64,000 bases of DNA, taken from positions 744,001 to 808,000 of the forward strand of contig JADJVV010000001.1 of assembly GCA_016710435.1 (NCBI GenBank), in the 5' to 3' direction. The first letter of the stretch is position 1. Every line of letters starts with the position of its first letter. The notes below the pieces were generated by a model that was not told where the DNA came from, made no database searches, and saw only the letters and a list, made by a program, of their open reading frames with translations. Position numbers and translations under genes: made by a program. This document shows, piece after piece, positions 45,198 to 54,250 of this stretch. Source of the DNA: Hyphomicrobiales bacterium. GTDB lineage: Bacteria; Pseudomonadota; Alphaproteobacteria; Rhizobiales; Aestuariivirgaceae.

Positions 45198-45208
45198 TTG
45201 TCATACAA
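45198..45208. promoter_or_regulatory. candidate GntR operator, copy 3 (TTGTCATACAA)
   Basis: Exact reverse complement of the 11-bp motif found twice between chvE and the GntR gene near position 1 kb. It lies 112-122 nt upstream of the substrate-binding protein start. Because random occurrence of a given 11-mer in a 64-kb window on either strand is uncommon, a shared regulator is the simplest reading, but this remains inference. Confidence 0.55.
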
Positions 45209-45264
45209 TAGGTGAAGGCTGTCAAGCACACTGCGCGCGTCGCATGGTGACTGATGTGATTCCT

Positions 45265-46554
45265 TCATGCGTTCGGCGGTGCGCCTTGAGAGTGTTGCGT
45301 TGCATTCACGTGATCCCGCGCTGCAGCAACGACCTCTTCGATGCCGTTGAATGATGTAGCGTTGAGAACGAGGCTGCGCGCGAAGCCAAGTGCAAGCAAC
45401 TCGCAACCCGCCCGCACACGCTCATCCGCTATGCTCTCCATGTCTTCCACATGGGCAAGGCCGAGGATGCGGCGGATCATCTTGCATCCGGCGAAGCCAA
45501 GCGAATCGCGGAAGAGCTTGTCCATGAAATCCGCCCGGTATCGCGCCAGCGCGGCCAACGCCGCATCATCCTTGAACAGGCCTTGCCCGAATGTTTCTCC
45601 ATCCGCATGATGTTCCCACGTGTGCAGGAACTCCGCCTTGAATGCGGACCACACGATTTTCGTCTGTTCGAGCAGCCAGTCACAATAGGGATCGGGCCGG
45701 CCTTGTCCCTGCCCCGCATGGGCGAAGAAGGACAGGAGATAGTTGGCGATGATGGCGCCCACATCGAAGGCCATGGGGCCGACGAAGGCAAATTCCGGGT
45801 CGATGACGCGGGTTTCCGTTTCCGTCACCATCACTGAACCGGTGTGCAGGTCTCCGTGGATCACGGCCTGCGCCTCCGTGATGAACTGCCACTTCTTTTC
45901 CTGCACGGCGATCTTGAGTGCGGCGTCGGCCTCAAAGGCGGACTTGATCCCATCGAGATAGGGCCTGGTCCAGCGGTTGAGTTCCGCCACGCGGTAGGGA
46001 TCGGTGAAGACGAGGTCTTCTGTGATCCGGCACAGCGCCGTGTTGGAGGCAAACAGCTCGATCCGCGCCTTGTGCGCCTCGGCGGAGGACGCCAGCATGG
46101 AGGTGTGGAACAGCGTCCGCGCCATGAAGATCGCGATGTCCTGCGCCGCGCGTGGATAGATGCGGCGCCGGATCAGCCCCTTGCGCAAGGTGATGTGCGG
46201 CGTGAGGTATTCCATGACGATGAGCGCCATGTCGTTGTCGTAGTGAAAGACCTGCGGCGTGAGCGCCGGCGCATGTTGCGCCTGAATGGCAAGGGCGCTG
46301 CTCTCGAAGAAGGACCGCTTCAGCGGCAAGGGCCAGCTTTCGCCCACAAGCCGGACGTACGGCAATGCCTGCTTGACCACGAGGCCGCCTGCGCCGCCCT
46401 CGATGATGAAGACGAGATTGAGGTTGCCGTCACCCACTTCACGGATTGTCCACGCCTGCGCCGTTCCACCCAGCCGTTCCCGCGCAATTGGCAATCCATT
46501 GAGATAGTCACGCAACCGGCTTGTATCCAAAGCATGATAGTGAGCGTCGGGCAT
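45265..46554 (-). CDS. mtnK: 5-methylthioribose kinase
   Basis: ATP-dependent kinase of methionine salvage that makes 5-methylthioribose 1-phosphate; 429 residues, close to the usual 400-420. The kinase catalytic loop is AVIHGDLHTGSVMV with the metal-binding RVIDPEFAFVGPMAFDVG; the N-terminal REVGDGNLNLVF is the ATP-loop of MtnK. It stops 178 nt before the ribose-type ABC operon in the same direction and follows an epimerase gene by 61 nt. The rest of the salvage pathway (mtnA and so on) is not in the window. Confidence 0.9.
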   Translation of the reverse strand: MPDAHYHALDTSRLRDYLNGLPIARERLGGTAQAWTIREVGDGNLNLVFIIEGGAGGLVVKQALPYVRLVGESWPLPLKRSFFESSALAIQAQHAPALTPQVFHYDNDMALIVMEYLTPHITLRKGLIRRRIYPRAAQDIAIFMARTLFHTSMLASSAEAHKARIELFASNTALCRITEDLVFTDPYRVAELNRWTRPYLDGIKSAFEADAALKIAVQEKKWQFITEAQAVIHGDLHTGSVMVTETETRVIDPEFAFVGPMAFDVGAIIANYLLSFFAHAGQGQGRPDPYCDWLLEQTKIVWSAFKAEFLHTWEHHADGETFGQGLFKDDAALAALARYRADFMDKLFRDSLGFAGCKMIRRILGLAHVEDMESIADERVRAGCELLALGFARSLVLNATSFNGIEEVVAAARDHVNATQHSQGAPPNA

Positions 46555-46615
46555 GATGCAGGTGGTCCCCCAATTTCCGCACTAAAGACCAAAATCTTCC
46601 AGCGTGGAAGACACC

Positions 46616-47587
46616 TCAGCCCGGGTACCAGATCTTGCGCGGTTCCTCGGGCCTGCGCACATGGTCATAGGCACGGTCAATGAGTTGCGGCAGGTCGACG
46701 GCGGGCCGCCAGCCCAGATCAAACTTCGCGGCGGCATTGTCCATCCAGTTGGAATGATAGGAACTGGGAATGGCAATGCTCTTCAACCCCCGCGTTGCCA
46801 GCAGGTAGGCGGCCACTTCGCCGTAGTCGACAGCTTCATTCATGCAGATGTTGTAGGTGCGCCCCGCCGTATCCTCACGGCCCAGCGCCTTGCCGATGGC
46901 ATCCACCAGATCATCCACATGCACGAAGTTGCGCCTCAGCGGCCGGCCCTTCGCATCCAGCAGCAGCGGAACCGTGCCGTCAAGCGCTGCGGCCGCGGCC
47001 ACATCGGGCGCCACCAGTTCTTTCCAGCGCGGACCGCCGAACACATCATCACCGAAGGACAGGGTGTATTTGAAGTCGTCTTTCTCCATGATCCACGGCG
47101 CCCGCAGACAGCAGGCATTGATGCCGTATTGTATGACGAACTGGCGAAGCATCACCTCCTCCAGCACCTTGGAGAGCGCATAGCAGCCGGGATAGGCCAT
47201 GTGTGGTGTCTGCTCGGTGACAGGTGTGCCGTGATCGTAGAAGAAATGACCCACCGCCGCATCGCCGCCGATCAGGATGAACTGGCGCGCCGTCTTGCTC
47301 TGGCGGAATTCCTCCAGCATCCAGAACAGGCCCTTCACCGTCACGTCCATCACATCGTCAGGCGTTTCCTTGCAGGTCGCCATGTGGATGACGTGCGTGA
47401 CGCCTTGCATCGCACGCGCAACACAATTGCGGTCTGCAATGGTGCCGTGGATTGCTTCGATGCCTGCAATGCTCCTGGTGTGGCACAGGGCCCGCATGGC
47501 CGAGCGCGGCATGCCGAGCGCCGACTCAAGATGCGCAATGAACCGCGTTCCCACCTTGCCGGTTGCGCCTGTGATGAGAAGTTTCAT
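46616..47587 (-). CDS. NAD-dependent epimerase/dehydratase (extended SDR)
   Basis: Nucleotide-sugar or sugar-acid oxidoreductase, 323 residues. Rossmann motif LLITGATGKVGTRF near the N-terminus, then a Tyr-x3-Lys in YALSKVLEEV, and a substrate-domain AAAKFDLGWRPAVDLPQL. The ATG at 47587 has GGAG at 6 nt; an ATG at 47593 lacks spacing. It sits between mtnK and a LacI regulator, on the same strand as both. Substrate unknown; sugar metabolism is likely from context. Confidence 0.85.
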   Translation of the reverse strand: MKLLITGATGKVGTRFIAHLESALGMPRSAMRALCHTRSIAGIEAIHGTIADRNCVARAMQGVTHVIHMATCKETPDDVMDVTVKGLFWMLEEFRQSKTARQFILIGGDAAVGHFFYDHGTPVTEQTPHMAYPGCYALSKVLEEVMLRQFVIQYGINACCLRAPWIMEKDDFKYTLSFGDDVFGGPRWKELVAPDVAAAAALDGTVPLLLDAKGRPLRRNFVHVDDLVDAIGKALGREDTAGRTYNICMNEAVDYGEVAAYLLATRGLKSIAIPSSYHSNWMDNAAAKFDLGWRPAVDLPQLIDRAYDHVRRPEEPRKIWYPG

Positions 47588-47625
47588 GTTCATCTCCTGA
47601 TCGCGGCACCGGACGGCGCGGCTTG

Positions 47626-48648
47626 CTAGGGTTGGCTGGAGGAATTCCGCACGACGAGCGGACATTCGGACTTGAGTTGCGCCGGAGGCACGCCGGGCTG
47701 GTCGATCTGTTCGAGCAGCAGTTCCGCCGCCAGCGCGCCCATCTCGAAATGCGGCAGCAGCACGGTTGTCAGCGGCGGATGGGTGAACTGCGCGATCTCG
47801 CGGTCGTCGTAGCCGACAACGCTGACATCGCCGGGAATGGCCTTGCCCAGTTCCCGCAATGCCTCAAGGCAACCGAGCGCCATGAGATCATTGCAGCAGA
47901 AAATCGCCGTGGGCGGATGGGGCAACTGCATCATCTCTTTGGTTTGCGCATAACCGGCGGACGGCTCCCAGTTGCCGGGCCGCACGAGATCTTCATCGAA
48001 GGCGATATCCGCCGCTGCGAGGGCCTGGCGATAGCCCTTGAGCCGGTCCTTGGAGGCATCCATCCAGTCTTCGCCCTGGATGATGGCGATGCGGCGGTGG
48101 CCCAGTTCGATGAGGTGACGCGTGGCCGTACGCCCGCCAACCACCTCGCCCGGCGTGACCGATGCCACGCTGCGGTCCATGACATAACAGTTGAGCAGTA
48201 CCGTGGGCTGGCCCAGCACCGCCTGCGATGGCGTGACCGCACGGGTCTGGATCGTGCCGTAGACGAGTCCCCTGAGATTGATCCTGGCCAGCGTGCGAAT
48301 GGCCATCTCTTCCGCTTCCGCATCGCCGCTGGTGACGAAGGTCAGGATGTCGAGGCTGCTCGATGCCGCTTTCTCCCGCAACCCGTCGAGCGCAATCGCC
48401 ATCCACGGATCGGTGGACATTTCATCGACAAGAAATCCAATGACGCCGCTGTCGGGACGCGCGCCGTTTCCATTGCGGCGGCCGGCATGGAGATAGCCCA
48501 GCGATTTCGCCGCCTTCTTCACACGCGTGATGGTGTCGTCTGACACCCGGGCCTCGGCAATGCCGTTCAGCACCAGCGACACGGTGGTCTGCGACACCCC
48601 CGCCAATGTTGCCACGTCAGTCATGGTCGGGCGGCGTTGTTCAGTCAT
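47626..48648 (-). CDS. LacI-family transcriptional regulator
   Basis: Sugar-responsive repressor, 340 residues. Helix-turn-helix at the N-terminus (TMTDVATLAGVSQTTVSLVLNG, key VATLAGVS) and a periplasmic-binding-protein-like effector domain with PTVLLNCYVMD, AIIQGEDWMDASKDRL and AIFCCNDLMALGCLEAL. It is divergent from the second ribose-type ABC operon, so it probably represses that operon and itself. The effector sugar is unknown. Confidence 0.92.
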   Translation of the reverse strand: MTEQRRPTMTDVATLAGVSQTTVSLVLNGIAEARVSDDTITRVKKAAKSLGYLHAGRRNGNGARPDSGVIGFLVDEMSTDPWMAIALDGLREKAASSSLDILTFVTSGDAEAEEMAIRTLARINLRGLVYGTIQTRAVTPSQAVLGQPTVLLNCYVMDRSVASVTPGEVVGGRTATRHLIELGHRRIAIIQGEDWMDASKDRLKGYRQALAAADIAFDEDLVRPGNWEPSAGYAQTKEMMQLPHPPTAIFCCNDLMALGCLEALRELGKAIPGDVSVVGYDDREIAQFTHPPLTTVLLPHFEMGALAAELLLEQIDQPGVPPAQLKSECPLVVRNSSSQP

Positions 48649-48733
48649 GGATTATCCCCCAGGTCTTTCGCCTGCCAATGCAACCACACCGTCGGACATC
48701 CTCAAACTGCAATGTTTCCCCCTCCACAACTTC

Positions 48734-48790
48734 CAACAGTAATGTTGACTGATATTAGTAATAGTGATTACGTTAACTCACGGCCCTGCC
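48734..48790. promoter_or_regulatory. A+T-rich promoter/operator region between lacI-type gene and ABC operon
   Basis: The only strongly A+T-rich segment of this intergenic region. It contains a -35-like TTGACT (48745-48750) and the dyad GTAAT-AGTG-ATTAC (about 48758-48771) followed by GTTAAC. Imperfect symmetry fits a LacI-type operator, but no single consensus site stands out. Confidence 0.4.
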
Positions 48791-48844
48791 GTCTGGCAAG
48801 CCGGCAAAGACGATGACGACAACATTTTGAATGGGAGACGCCTG

Positions 48845-49792
48845 ATGAAACTGAGATTTGCTGCAGCCGTGGCTGCCGGCCTGATGCTTTCAGTCACACC
48901 CGGACTGGCACAGGAGAAGAAGCAACTGGCCTTTATCGTGAATGCCGCCTCGGACTTCTGGAAACTTGCGGAAGCGGGCGTGAAGAAGGCGCAGGCCGAA
49001 CTGCCCAACTATGAATTGCAGTTCAAATACCCCGCACAAGGCACTGCCGCCCTGCAGAACGCCCTGATGGACGACCTCGTGGCCGCGGGCACCGACGCCA
49101 TCATGATCTCGTCGGTCGATCCCAAGACCTCGATCGACGCATTCAACCGCATTGCCGCCCAGGTGCCGCTCTTCACCACGGACAGCGATGCACCTGCCAG
49201 CAACCGCATTGCCTACCTCGGTTCTTCCAACACCGATGCGGGTGTGCAGGCTGGTGAAGTGGCTGTGAAGGCTCTGCCAAACGGCGGCAAGTGCATGGGC
49301 TTCGTCGGCTTCCTCGATGCCGACAACGCCAAGGAACGCATTGCCGGATTCAAGCAGGCCGTGGAAGGCAAGGGCATCGAACTCGTTGATACACGCGGCG
49401 ATGACGTGGACTTCGCCCGCGCCCGCAGCAACGTGGACGACGTGCTGGCCGCCAACCCCGAGATCAACTGCATGGTCGGTTTCTATTCGTACAATCCCCC
49501 GAAGATCTACGAAGCCCTGCAGGCCGCCAACAAGCTCGGCCAGATCACGGTCATCGCCTTTGACGAAGACCCGATCACCCTTGGCGCCGTGCGCGACGGC
49601 AGCTTTGCCGGCACCGTGGTGCAGCAGCCCTTCGAATGGGGCTATCAGGGCATGAAGCTGATGGCCAAGTACCTTGAGGGCGACAAGTCGGGCATTCCCG
49701 AAAACAAGCTCATCATTGTTCCCACCAAGGTGATCGACAAGGCCAACGTCGATCAGTTCGAAGCCGACCTGAAAGCCGCAATCGGCAAGTGA
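48845..49792 (+). CDS. ribose-type sugar ABC transporter substrate-binding protein (second system)
   Basis: Periplasmic binding protein, 315 residues, with a Sec signal peptide (residues 1-22, ending GLAQ) and the RbsB-like mature sequence: FIVNAASDFWKLAEAGVKKA, MISSVDPKTSIDAF, FTTDSDAPASNRIAYLGS and VIAFDEDPITLGAVRDGS. The ATG at 48845 follows GGGAGA at 6 nt; the open frame reaches 48764 through the promoter region. First gene of an operon with an ATPase, permease and aldose epimerase, divergent from a LacI repressor. Confidence 0.9.
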   Translation: MKLRFAAAVAAGLMLSVTPGLAQEKKQLAFIVNAASDFWKLAEAGVKKAQAELPNYELQFKYPAQGTAALQNALMDDLVAAGTDAIMISSVDPKTSIDAFNRIAAQVPLFTTDSDAPASNRIAYLGSSNTDAGVQAGEVAVKALPNGGKCMGFVGFLDADNAKERIAGFKQAVEGKGIELVDTRGDDVDFARARSNVDDVLAANPEINCMVGFYSYNPPKIYEALQAANKLGQITVIAFDEDPITLGAVRDGSFAGTVVQQPFEWGYQGMKLMAKYLEGDKSGIPENKLIIVPTKVIDKANVDQFEADLKAAIGK

Positions 49793-49800
49793 GGGTTGGA

Positions 49801-49836
49801 GAATGGCTGGCGGAAACCTCCTGGCGCCAGCCATTC
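49801..49836 (+). promoter_or_regulatory. intercistronic hairpin between binding-protein gene and ATPase gene
   Basis: Perfect 12-bp inverted repeat, GAATGGCTGGCG and CGCCAGCCATTC, with a 12-nt loop, starting 9 nt after the stop of the binding-protein gene. It has no U-tract. Such hairpins protect the upstream messenger and lower downstream expression, matching the need for excess binding protein. Confidence 0.7.
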
Positions 49837-49879
49837 CTTCACGCTTGTGACCAAAGCCACCTTGGGGCAAAGATCATCC

Positions 49880-51400
49880 ATGACGGCGGCACTTCTCGCA
49901 CTGCGGGGCGTTTCCAAGCACTTCGGCCCCGTGGTCGCCCTTGAAGACGTCTCATTCAGCGTCGGCCGCGGGGAAGTGATCGGGCTCGTTGGCGAGAACG
50001 GTGCCGGAAAATCGACCCTGATGAAGATCCTCGGCGGCGTCATCGCGCCATCGGCCGGGCGCATTCTGCTGGATGGTGCGGAAGCCGTCTTTGCCACGAC
50101 ACGCCAATCCATGGACAGGGGCATTGCTTTCGTCCACCAGGAGCTCAACTCCTTCACCAATCTCAGCGTTGCGGCGAACATCCTCATCGGCCGCGAACCG
50201 CGCCGCGGGCCTTTCAATGTGTTCGTCGATCAACGCCAAAGCGAAGCACAGGTGGAACCGCTGTTGAAACGGTTGCGCGCCGACTTCCGGCCTTCCACGC
50301 CCGTGGCGGAATTGTCGATCGCCCAGCGTCAGCTTGTGGAGATTGCCCGCGCACTCTCCTTTGATGCGCGCCTCGTCATCATGGATGAGCCCACCTCCAG
50401 CCTCACTCTCAGCGAGTCCAGCCGGCTTCTGGAAATCGTCCGTGAACTGAGGGAAAGTGGCGTCAGCGTCATCTTCATCACCCACCGGCTCAACGAGGTG
50501 GTGGAGATTGCCGATCGTGTCGTCGTTCTGCGCGACGGCAGGCTTGCGGGAACACTGGCGAAGCAGGAGATCACCCCGCAGGCCATGATCGCCCTCATGA
50601 TCGGCCGCGCCTTGCAAACGCTCTACCTGCCGCCCGCCACGACGCGCGGCGAACACGGCCTCACACTCTATTGCGCGCGCACCCGCAGCTTCCCCGCCGA
50701 GGAAGTGAGCCTTGCCGTGCGCAAAGGCGAAATCCTCGGCCTTGCCGGGCTGATCGGTGCGGGGCGGTCGGAACTCGCCCGGGCCGTCTTCGGCATTGAA
50801 CCGTTGCTTGCCGGCGAAATCCGGATCGATGGCATGCCCCTGCGAGCTGCGACGCCGCAGGACGCCATGGCGGCGGGTGTGGCCCTCATCCCCGAAGACC
50901 GCAAGCAATCCGCATTGATGCTGGGCGAATCCATCGCCGAGAATATCGCCCTCAACAACTGGCGGGACTTCTCCCACCGCGGCATGGTCGAAACTTCGCG
51001 GTTGCAAGCGCATGCCGAGACGCAGATTGCTGCCTTCGCGGTGCACGCGCCGGGGCCTGAGACACAGCTTGCCGCTCTTTCTGGCGGCAATCAGCAGAAG
51101 GTCATTCTCGCGAAGTGGCTGCCACGCAAGCCGGCCGTGCTCATCTGCGATGAACCCACGCGCGGCGTCGATGTGGGTGCCCGCCACGAAATCTACGCCC
51201 GCCTGCGAAAGGCTGCCGATGAAGGTGCGGCCGTGCTGCTCATTTCCAGCGACATGGAGGAAGTCCTCGGCGTCAGCGACCGCATCGCCGTCATGCATGA
51301 AGGGCGGATCAGCGGCACGCTGGAGCGCACGGATTTCTCGGAACAGAATGTGCTGCAACTGGCCGTCGGACGCGCCCACCTGGAGGATACCCCCCGATGA
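49880..51400 (+). CDS. ribose-type sugar ABC transporter ATP-binding protein (second system)
   Basis: RbsA-type double ATPase, 506 residues. Walker A GENGAGKSTLMKILGG, Walker B VIMDEPTSSLTLSE, and in the second half the signature LSGGNQQKVILAKWL with ICDEPTRGVDVGAR. The ATG at 49880 is preferred; the frame is open back to 49796 through the intercistronic hairpin. It overlaps the permease by 4 nt. Confidence 0.92.
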   Translation: MTAALLALRGVSKHFGPVVALEDVSFSVGRGEVIGLVGENGAGKSTLMKILGGVIAPSAGRILLDGAEAVFATTRQSMDRGIAFVHQELNSFTNLSVAANILIGREPRRGPFNVFVDQRQSEAQVEPLLKRLRADFRPSTPVAELSIAQRQLVEIARALSFDARLVIMDEPTSSLTLSESSRLLEIVRELRESGVSVIFITHRLNEVVEIADRVVVLRDGRLAGTLAKQEITPQAMIALMIGRALQTLYLPPATTRGEHGLTLYCARTRSFPAEEVSLAVRKGEILGLAGLIGAGRSELARAVFGIEPLLAGEIRIDGMPLRAATPQDAMAAGVALIPEDRKQSALMLGESIAENIALNNWRDFSHRGMVETSRLQAHAETQIAAFAVHAPGPETQLAALSGGNQQKVILAKWLPRKPAVLICDEPTRGVDVGARHEIYARLRKAADEGAAVLLISSDMEEVLGVSDRIAVMHEGRISGTLERTDFSEQNVLQLAVGRAHLEDTPR

Positions 51401-52371
51401 TCCCCTACAAGAAAGATATCGGTTTGCTCATCCTCATCCTGCTGGTCGGCAGCACGGTGGCGCTGATCAACCCGCTGTTCCTCTCGCCCACCAACATGGC
51501 CAACACGGCAAACCTCATCGGCCTCTTCGGCATCTTCGCCATCGGCCAGGCCATCGTCATCATCACTGGCGGCATTGATCTTTCCGTCGGCTCCGTCATC
51601 GCCCTTCTCGGCGTGCTCATGGTGGACCTGATGGCGGGCGTGGAACTGCCCTGGCCCTTCGTGCTGATGCTCATTCCGGTCTTCGGCGCGGTGATCGGCC
51701 TCATCCACGGCCTGCTGGTGGTCAAGCTCCGGATTCAGCCGTTCATCGTGACCCTCTGCGGCCTTCTCATCTACCGGGGCGCGGCCCGCTTCTTCACCGC
51801 CGATGCGACCGCCGGCTTTGGTTTCGGCCAGAGCTTTCCCGCCGTGGAATGGCTCACCGTGGGCCGCAGCTTCGGTGTGCCGCATTCCTTCGTCGCCCTC
51901 GTCATCATTGGTGCGGTGATGTGGACGGTCCTGCACCGTACCGTCTTTGGCCGCTACCTCTATGCCGTCGGCAAGAACGAGGAGGCGGCCCGCTATTCCG
52001 GCATCAACACCGGCGCCGTCGTGGTCGCGGCCTATGTGATCTGCGGCATCCTCACCGCCATCTCGGCCATGTTCTTCGCCATGTACACCCGTTCCATCTC
52101 TCCCTCGTCGCACGGAAACTTCTACGAACTCTACGCCATTGCCGCAGCGGTGCTGGGTGGCTTCTCCCTGCGCGGTGGTGAAGGCTCGATCCTCGGCGTG
52201 ATCCTCGGCGCGGTGCTGCTGCAGATCCTGCAAAACCTGGTGAACCTCCTCGGCATTCCCAGTTCGTTGAATTTCGCGGTGATGGGTGCTGTCATCCTCT
52301 TTGGCGTTCTGGTGGACAGCCAGCTGGCACGTTTCCGGCCCATGCTGTCGTCACTCAAGGGAACTGCGTGA
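51397..52371 (+). CDS. ribose-type sugar ABC transporter permease (second system)
   Basis: RbsC-family permease, 324 residues and about nine or ten transmembrane helices. Key family stretches are IVIITGGIDLSVGSVIAL (helix 3), LYAVGKNEEAARYSGINTG and the loop GGFSLRGGEGSILGVILGA. It overlaps the ATPase stop (ATGA). Downstream after 7 nt comes an aldose 1-epimerase, so sugar entry and mutarotation are linked in one operon. Confidence 0.92.
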   Translation: MIPYKKDIGLLILILLVGSTVALINPLFLSPTNMANTANLIGLFGIFAIGQAIVIITGGIDLSVGSVIALLGVLMVDLMAGVELPWPFVLMLIPVFGAVIGLIHGLLVVKLRIQPFIVTLCGLLIYRGAARFFTADATAGFGFGQSFPAVEWLTVGRSFGVPHSFVALVIIGAVMWTVLHRTVFGRYLYAVGKNEEAARYSGINTGAVVVAAYVICGILTAISAMFFAMYTRSISPSSHGNFYELYAIAAAVLGGFSLRGGEGSILGVILGAVLLQILQNLVNLLGIPSSLNFAVMGAVILFGVLVDSQLARFRPMLSSLKGTA

Positions 52372-52378
52372 GGCGGAG

Positions 52379-53374
52379 ATGGCTGTTGCCGATGACCAGG
52401 ACGTCCGGAGCATCACCATCGCGGCGGGGCGGCTCTCCGCCACGATCCTGAATGTCGGTGCGGCCCTCATGGATTTCGCGGTGGACATGCCAAGCGGACG
52501 CCGTCCGCTGATCTTGTCGCTCAGCGATGCCAACGCCTATCGCACCAATCCCCATTATCTCGGCGCCATTGCCGGCCGCTGCGCCAACCGCATCCGTGGC
52601 GGCGCATGCATCATCGACGGCCGTCTTCACCAACTGGACCGCAACGAAAACGGTGAAACGCATCTGCACGGAGGCTCAAAAGGTTTCTCCCGCAAATTCT
52701 GGAATATCGTCGCGCACACACCTGAGAGCGTCGACCTCGCGCTCCATTCTCCCGATACCGACCAGGGGTACCCCGGAAATCTCGATTGCACCTGCCGCTA
52801 CGAACTGCTGCCGGGGAACCGCCTGCGCATCACGCTCTCGGCCACGGCGGACGCAACGACTCTCGTCAACCTCGCGGCCCATGCCTATTTCACTCTCGCG
52901 CCACAGTCGTCGGTGCTGGACCATGCGTTGCAGATTGCGGCTGAGCACTACACGCCGGTTGATGCCAATCTCATTCCGGATGGGCGCCAACTCGCCGTAC
53001 GCGGAACGGGTTTTGATTTCACGTCGCTGTCGCGGATCGGCACGCAAAGAGAAGGCACACCCGCGGGCTTCGATCACAACTTCATCCTCGCGGGTGCCCC
53101 CCGGCACGAACCTGCTTTTGCCGCACGATTGCGTTCGCCCTTGCAGGATCTCTCGCTTGAAATCTGGACCACGGAACCGGGCCTGCAATTCTACGACGGC
53201 GCGAAACTGCAGGATGATCCCACAAATCCCTCCGGCACCTTGCGGCCCTTCGCCGGCTGCTGTCTGGAGCCGCAACGCTTCCCCGATGCCATCCACCATC
53301 CCCATTTCGCCGGAGCGCTGCTCCCGGCAGGTGCAGTCTACCGGCAGGTGACCGAATACCGGCTCTTTGCATGA
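52379..53374 (+). CDS. galM: aldose 1-epimerase
   Basis: Mutarotase that interconverts alpha and beta anomers of aldoses such as galactose, glucose or pentoses; 331 residues. The catalytic His and Glu sit in NLAAHAYFTLA and in the C-terminal stretch around WTTEPGLQFYDG, and substrate residues in GRCANRIRGG and GFDHNFIL. It is the last gene of the LacI-linked ABC operon. The sugar cannot be fixed from sequence. Confidence 0.88.
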   Translation: MAVADDQDVRSITIAAGRLSATILNVGAALMDFAVDMPSGRRPLILSLSDANAYRTNPHYLGAIAGRCANRIRGGACIIDGRLHQLDRNENGETHLHGGSKGFSRKFWNIVAHTPESVDLALHSPDTDQGYPGNLDCTCRYELLPGNRLRITLSATADATTLVNLAAHAYFTLAPQSSVLDHALQIAAEHYTPVDANLIPDGRQLAVRGTGFDFTSLSRIGTQREGTPAGFDHNFILAGAPRHEPAFAARLRSPLQDLSLEIWTTEPGLQFYDGAKLQDDPTNPSGTLRPFAGCCLEPQRFPDAIHHPHFAGALLPAGAVYRQVTEYRLFA

Positions 53375-54192
53375 GACAGCATCCAATCGCACAAAAATCA
53401 GCGCTAAAGCACAAAGGCCTGGTGGTGGGCGTACTCGGTGACGAACCGGTGTCAGGTGTGAATTCCCTGAAGTGAATAACATTCCCGCTCACAATACAGG
53501 GAATCCGCGCTTGCGCGAACACATGGCCTATCTCGACGCCCTTCTTGTTAAACGGCGGCGCTATCGGGCCACGAACGCGGAGGGCACATGACATAAGTCC
53601 GACTGCATGGTTGACTTACGGGCCGCAACTTTCCTATGTCGCCACCCCCGCTCAAGGAGGGCGGTTGTCGTGACGCACCAGGACCCGCCGGAAGAAAACA
53701 TCGTGCCGCCCTTTGAAATTCCAGTGGGTGAGACAGATAGCTTTCCCGCCAACAGGGTTGCATTCTACGGTGACTTCGAGACGGACGGGGTGTGGAGCGC
53801 GGGTGGCATGTGCTGCTCGGCCGATGCACTTCGCATACCTGTGGCTTTACAACAGGCGATCGGTGAATGGGGAACAGTGGTTCGACCAGCGCGGCATCTC
53901 TCTCGCCTGGCAAGTGAGAAATTCGTATGTATTGGACGTTGAGCAATTTTTCCGAACGCTATGTCACCCCGTATTGGTAGCTTAAAATGAAAAGCAATAA
54001 GACTCTTTCTTGGGCAATAGTGATGATCTTTGCCAACGGTTTGCTACCCATTGTCCATGCTCAAGGCGCACGTGTGATTCTTGGGGACACATGGGTGCAG
54101 CAGCACACGCTTCGCCTTGCCTGGTTTTGGTCAGTCGCAATTCTGATTAACTCGCTCAACCTTTTTGCGACGGTGAGCACTACGAACCATAA
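53375..54192. other. gene-poor stretch after galM, no confident gene
   Basis: Region of about 820 nt with lower GC content than its surroundings and no recognisable gene. Short open frames (for example 53607-53942 on + and 53548-53946 on -) overlap each other and give no family motif. A weak candidate small membrane protein sits at 53987-54250 and is listed separately. The stretch probably belongs to the remnant of an integrated element that continues to the tRNA. Confidence 0.6.
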
Positions 54193-54250
54193 GAGAGCGA
54201 TCAACTTTGCAATGCTCGTGCTCAACGTCGTGTCTGGCTGGACGCACTGA
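53987..54250 (+). CDS. hypothetical small membrane or secreted protein (uncertain)
   Basis: An open frame of 87 residues with a signal-like N-terminus (LSWAIVMIFANGLLPIVHAQG) and a second hydrophobic segment (FWSVAILINSLNLFATV). Its base composition is more A+T-rich than the neighbours. Its last third overlaps, in another frame, the start of a recombinase remnant, so it could be a chance frame created at a junction. Confidence 0.35.
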   Translation: MKSNKTLSWAIVMIFANGLLPIVHAQGARVILGDTWVQQHTLRLAWFWSVAILINSLNLFATVSTTNHKRAINFAMLVLNVVSGWTH

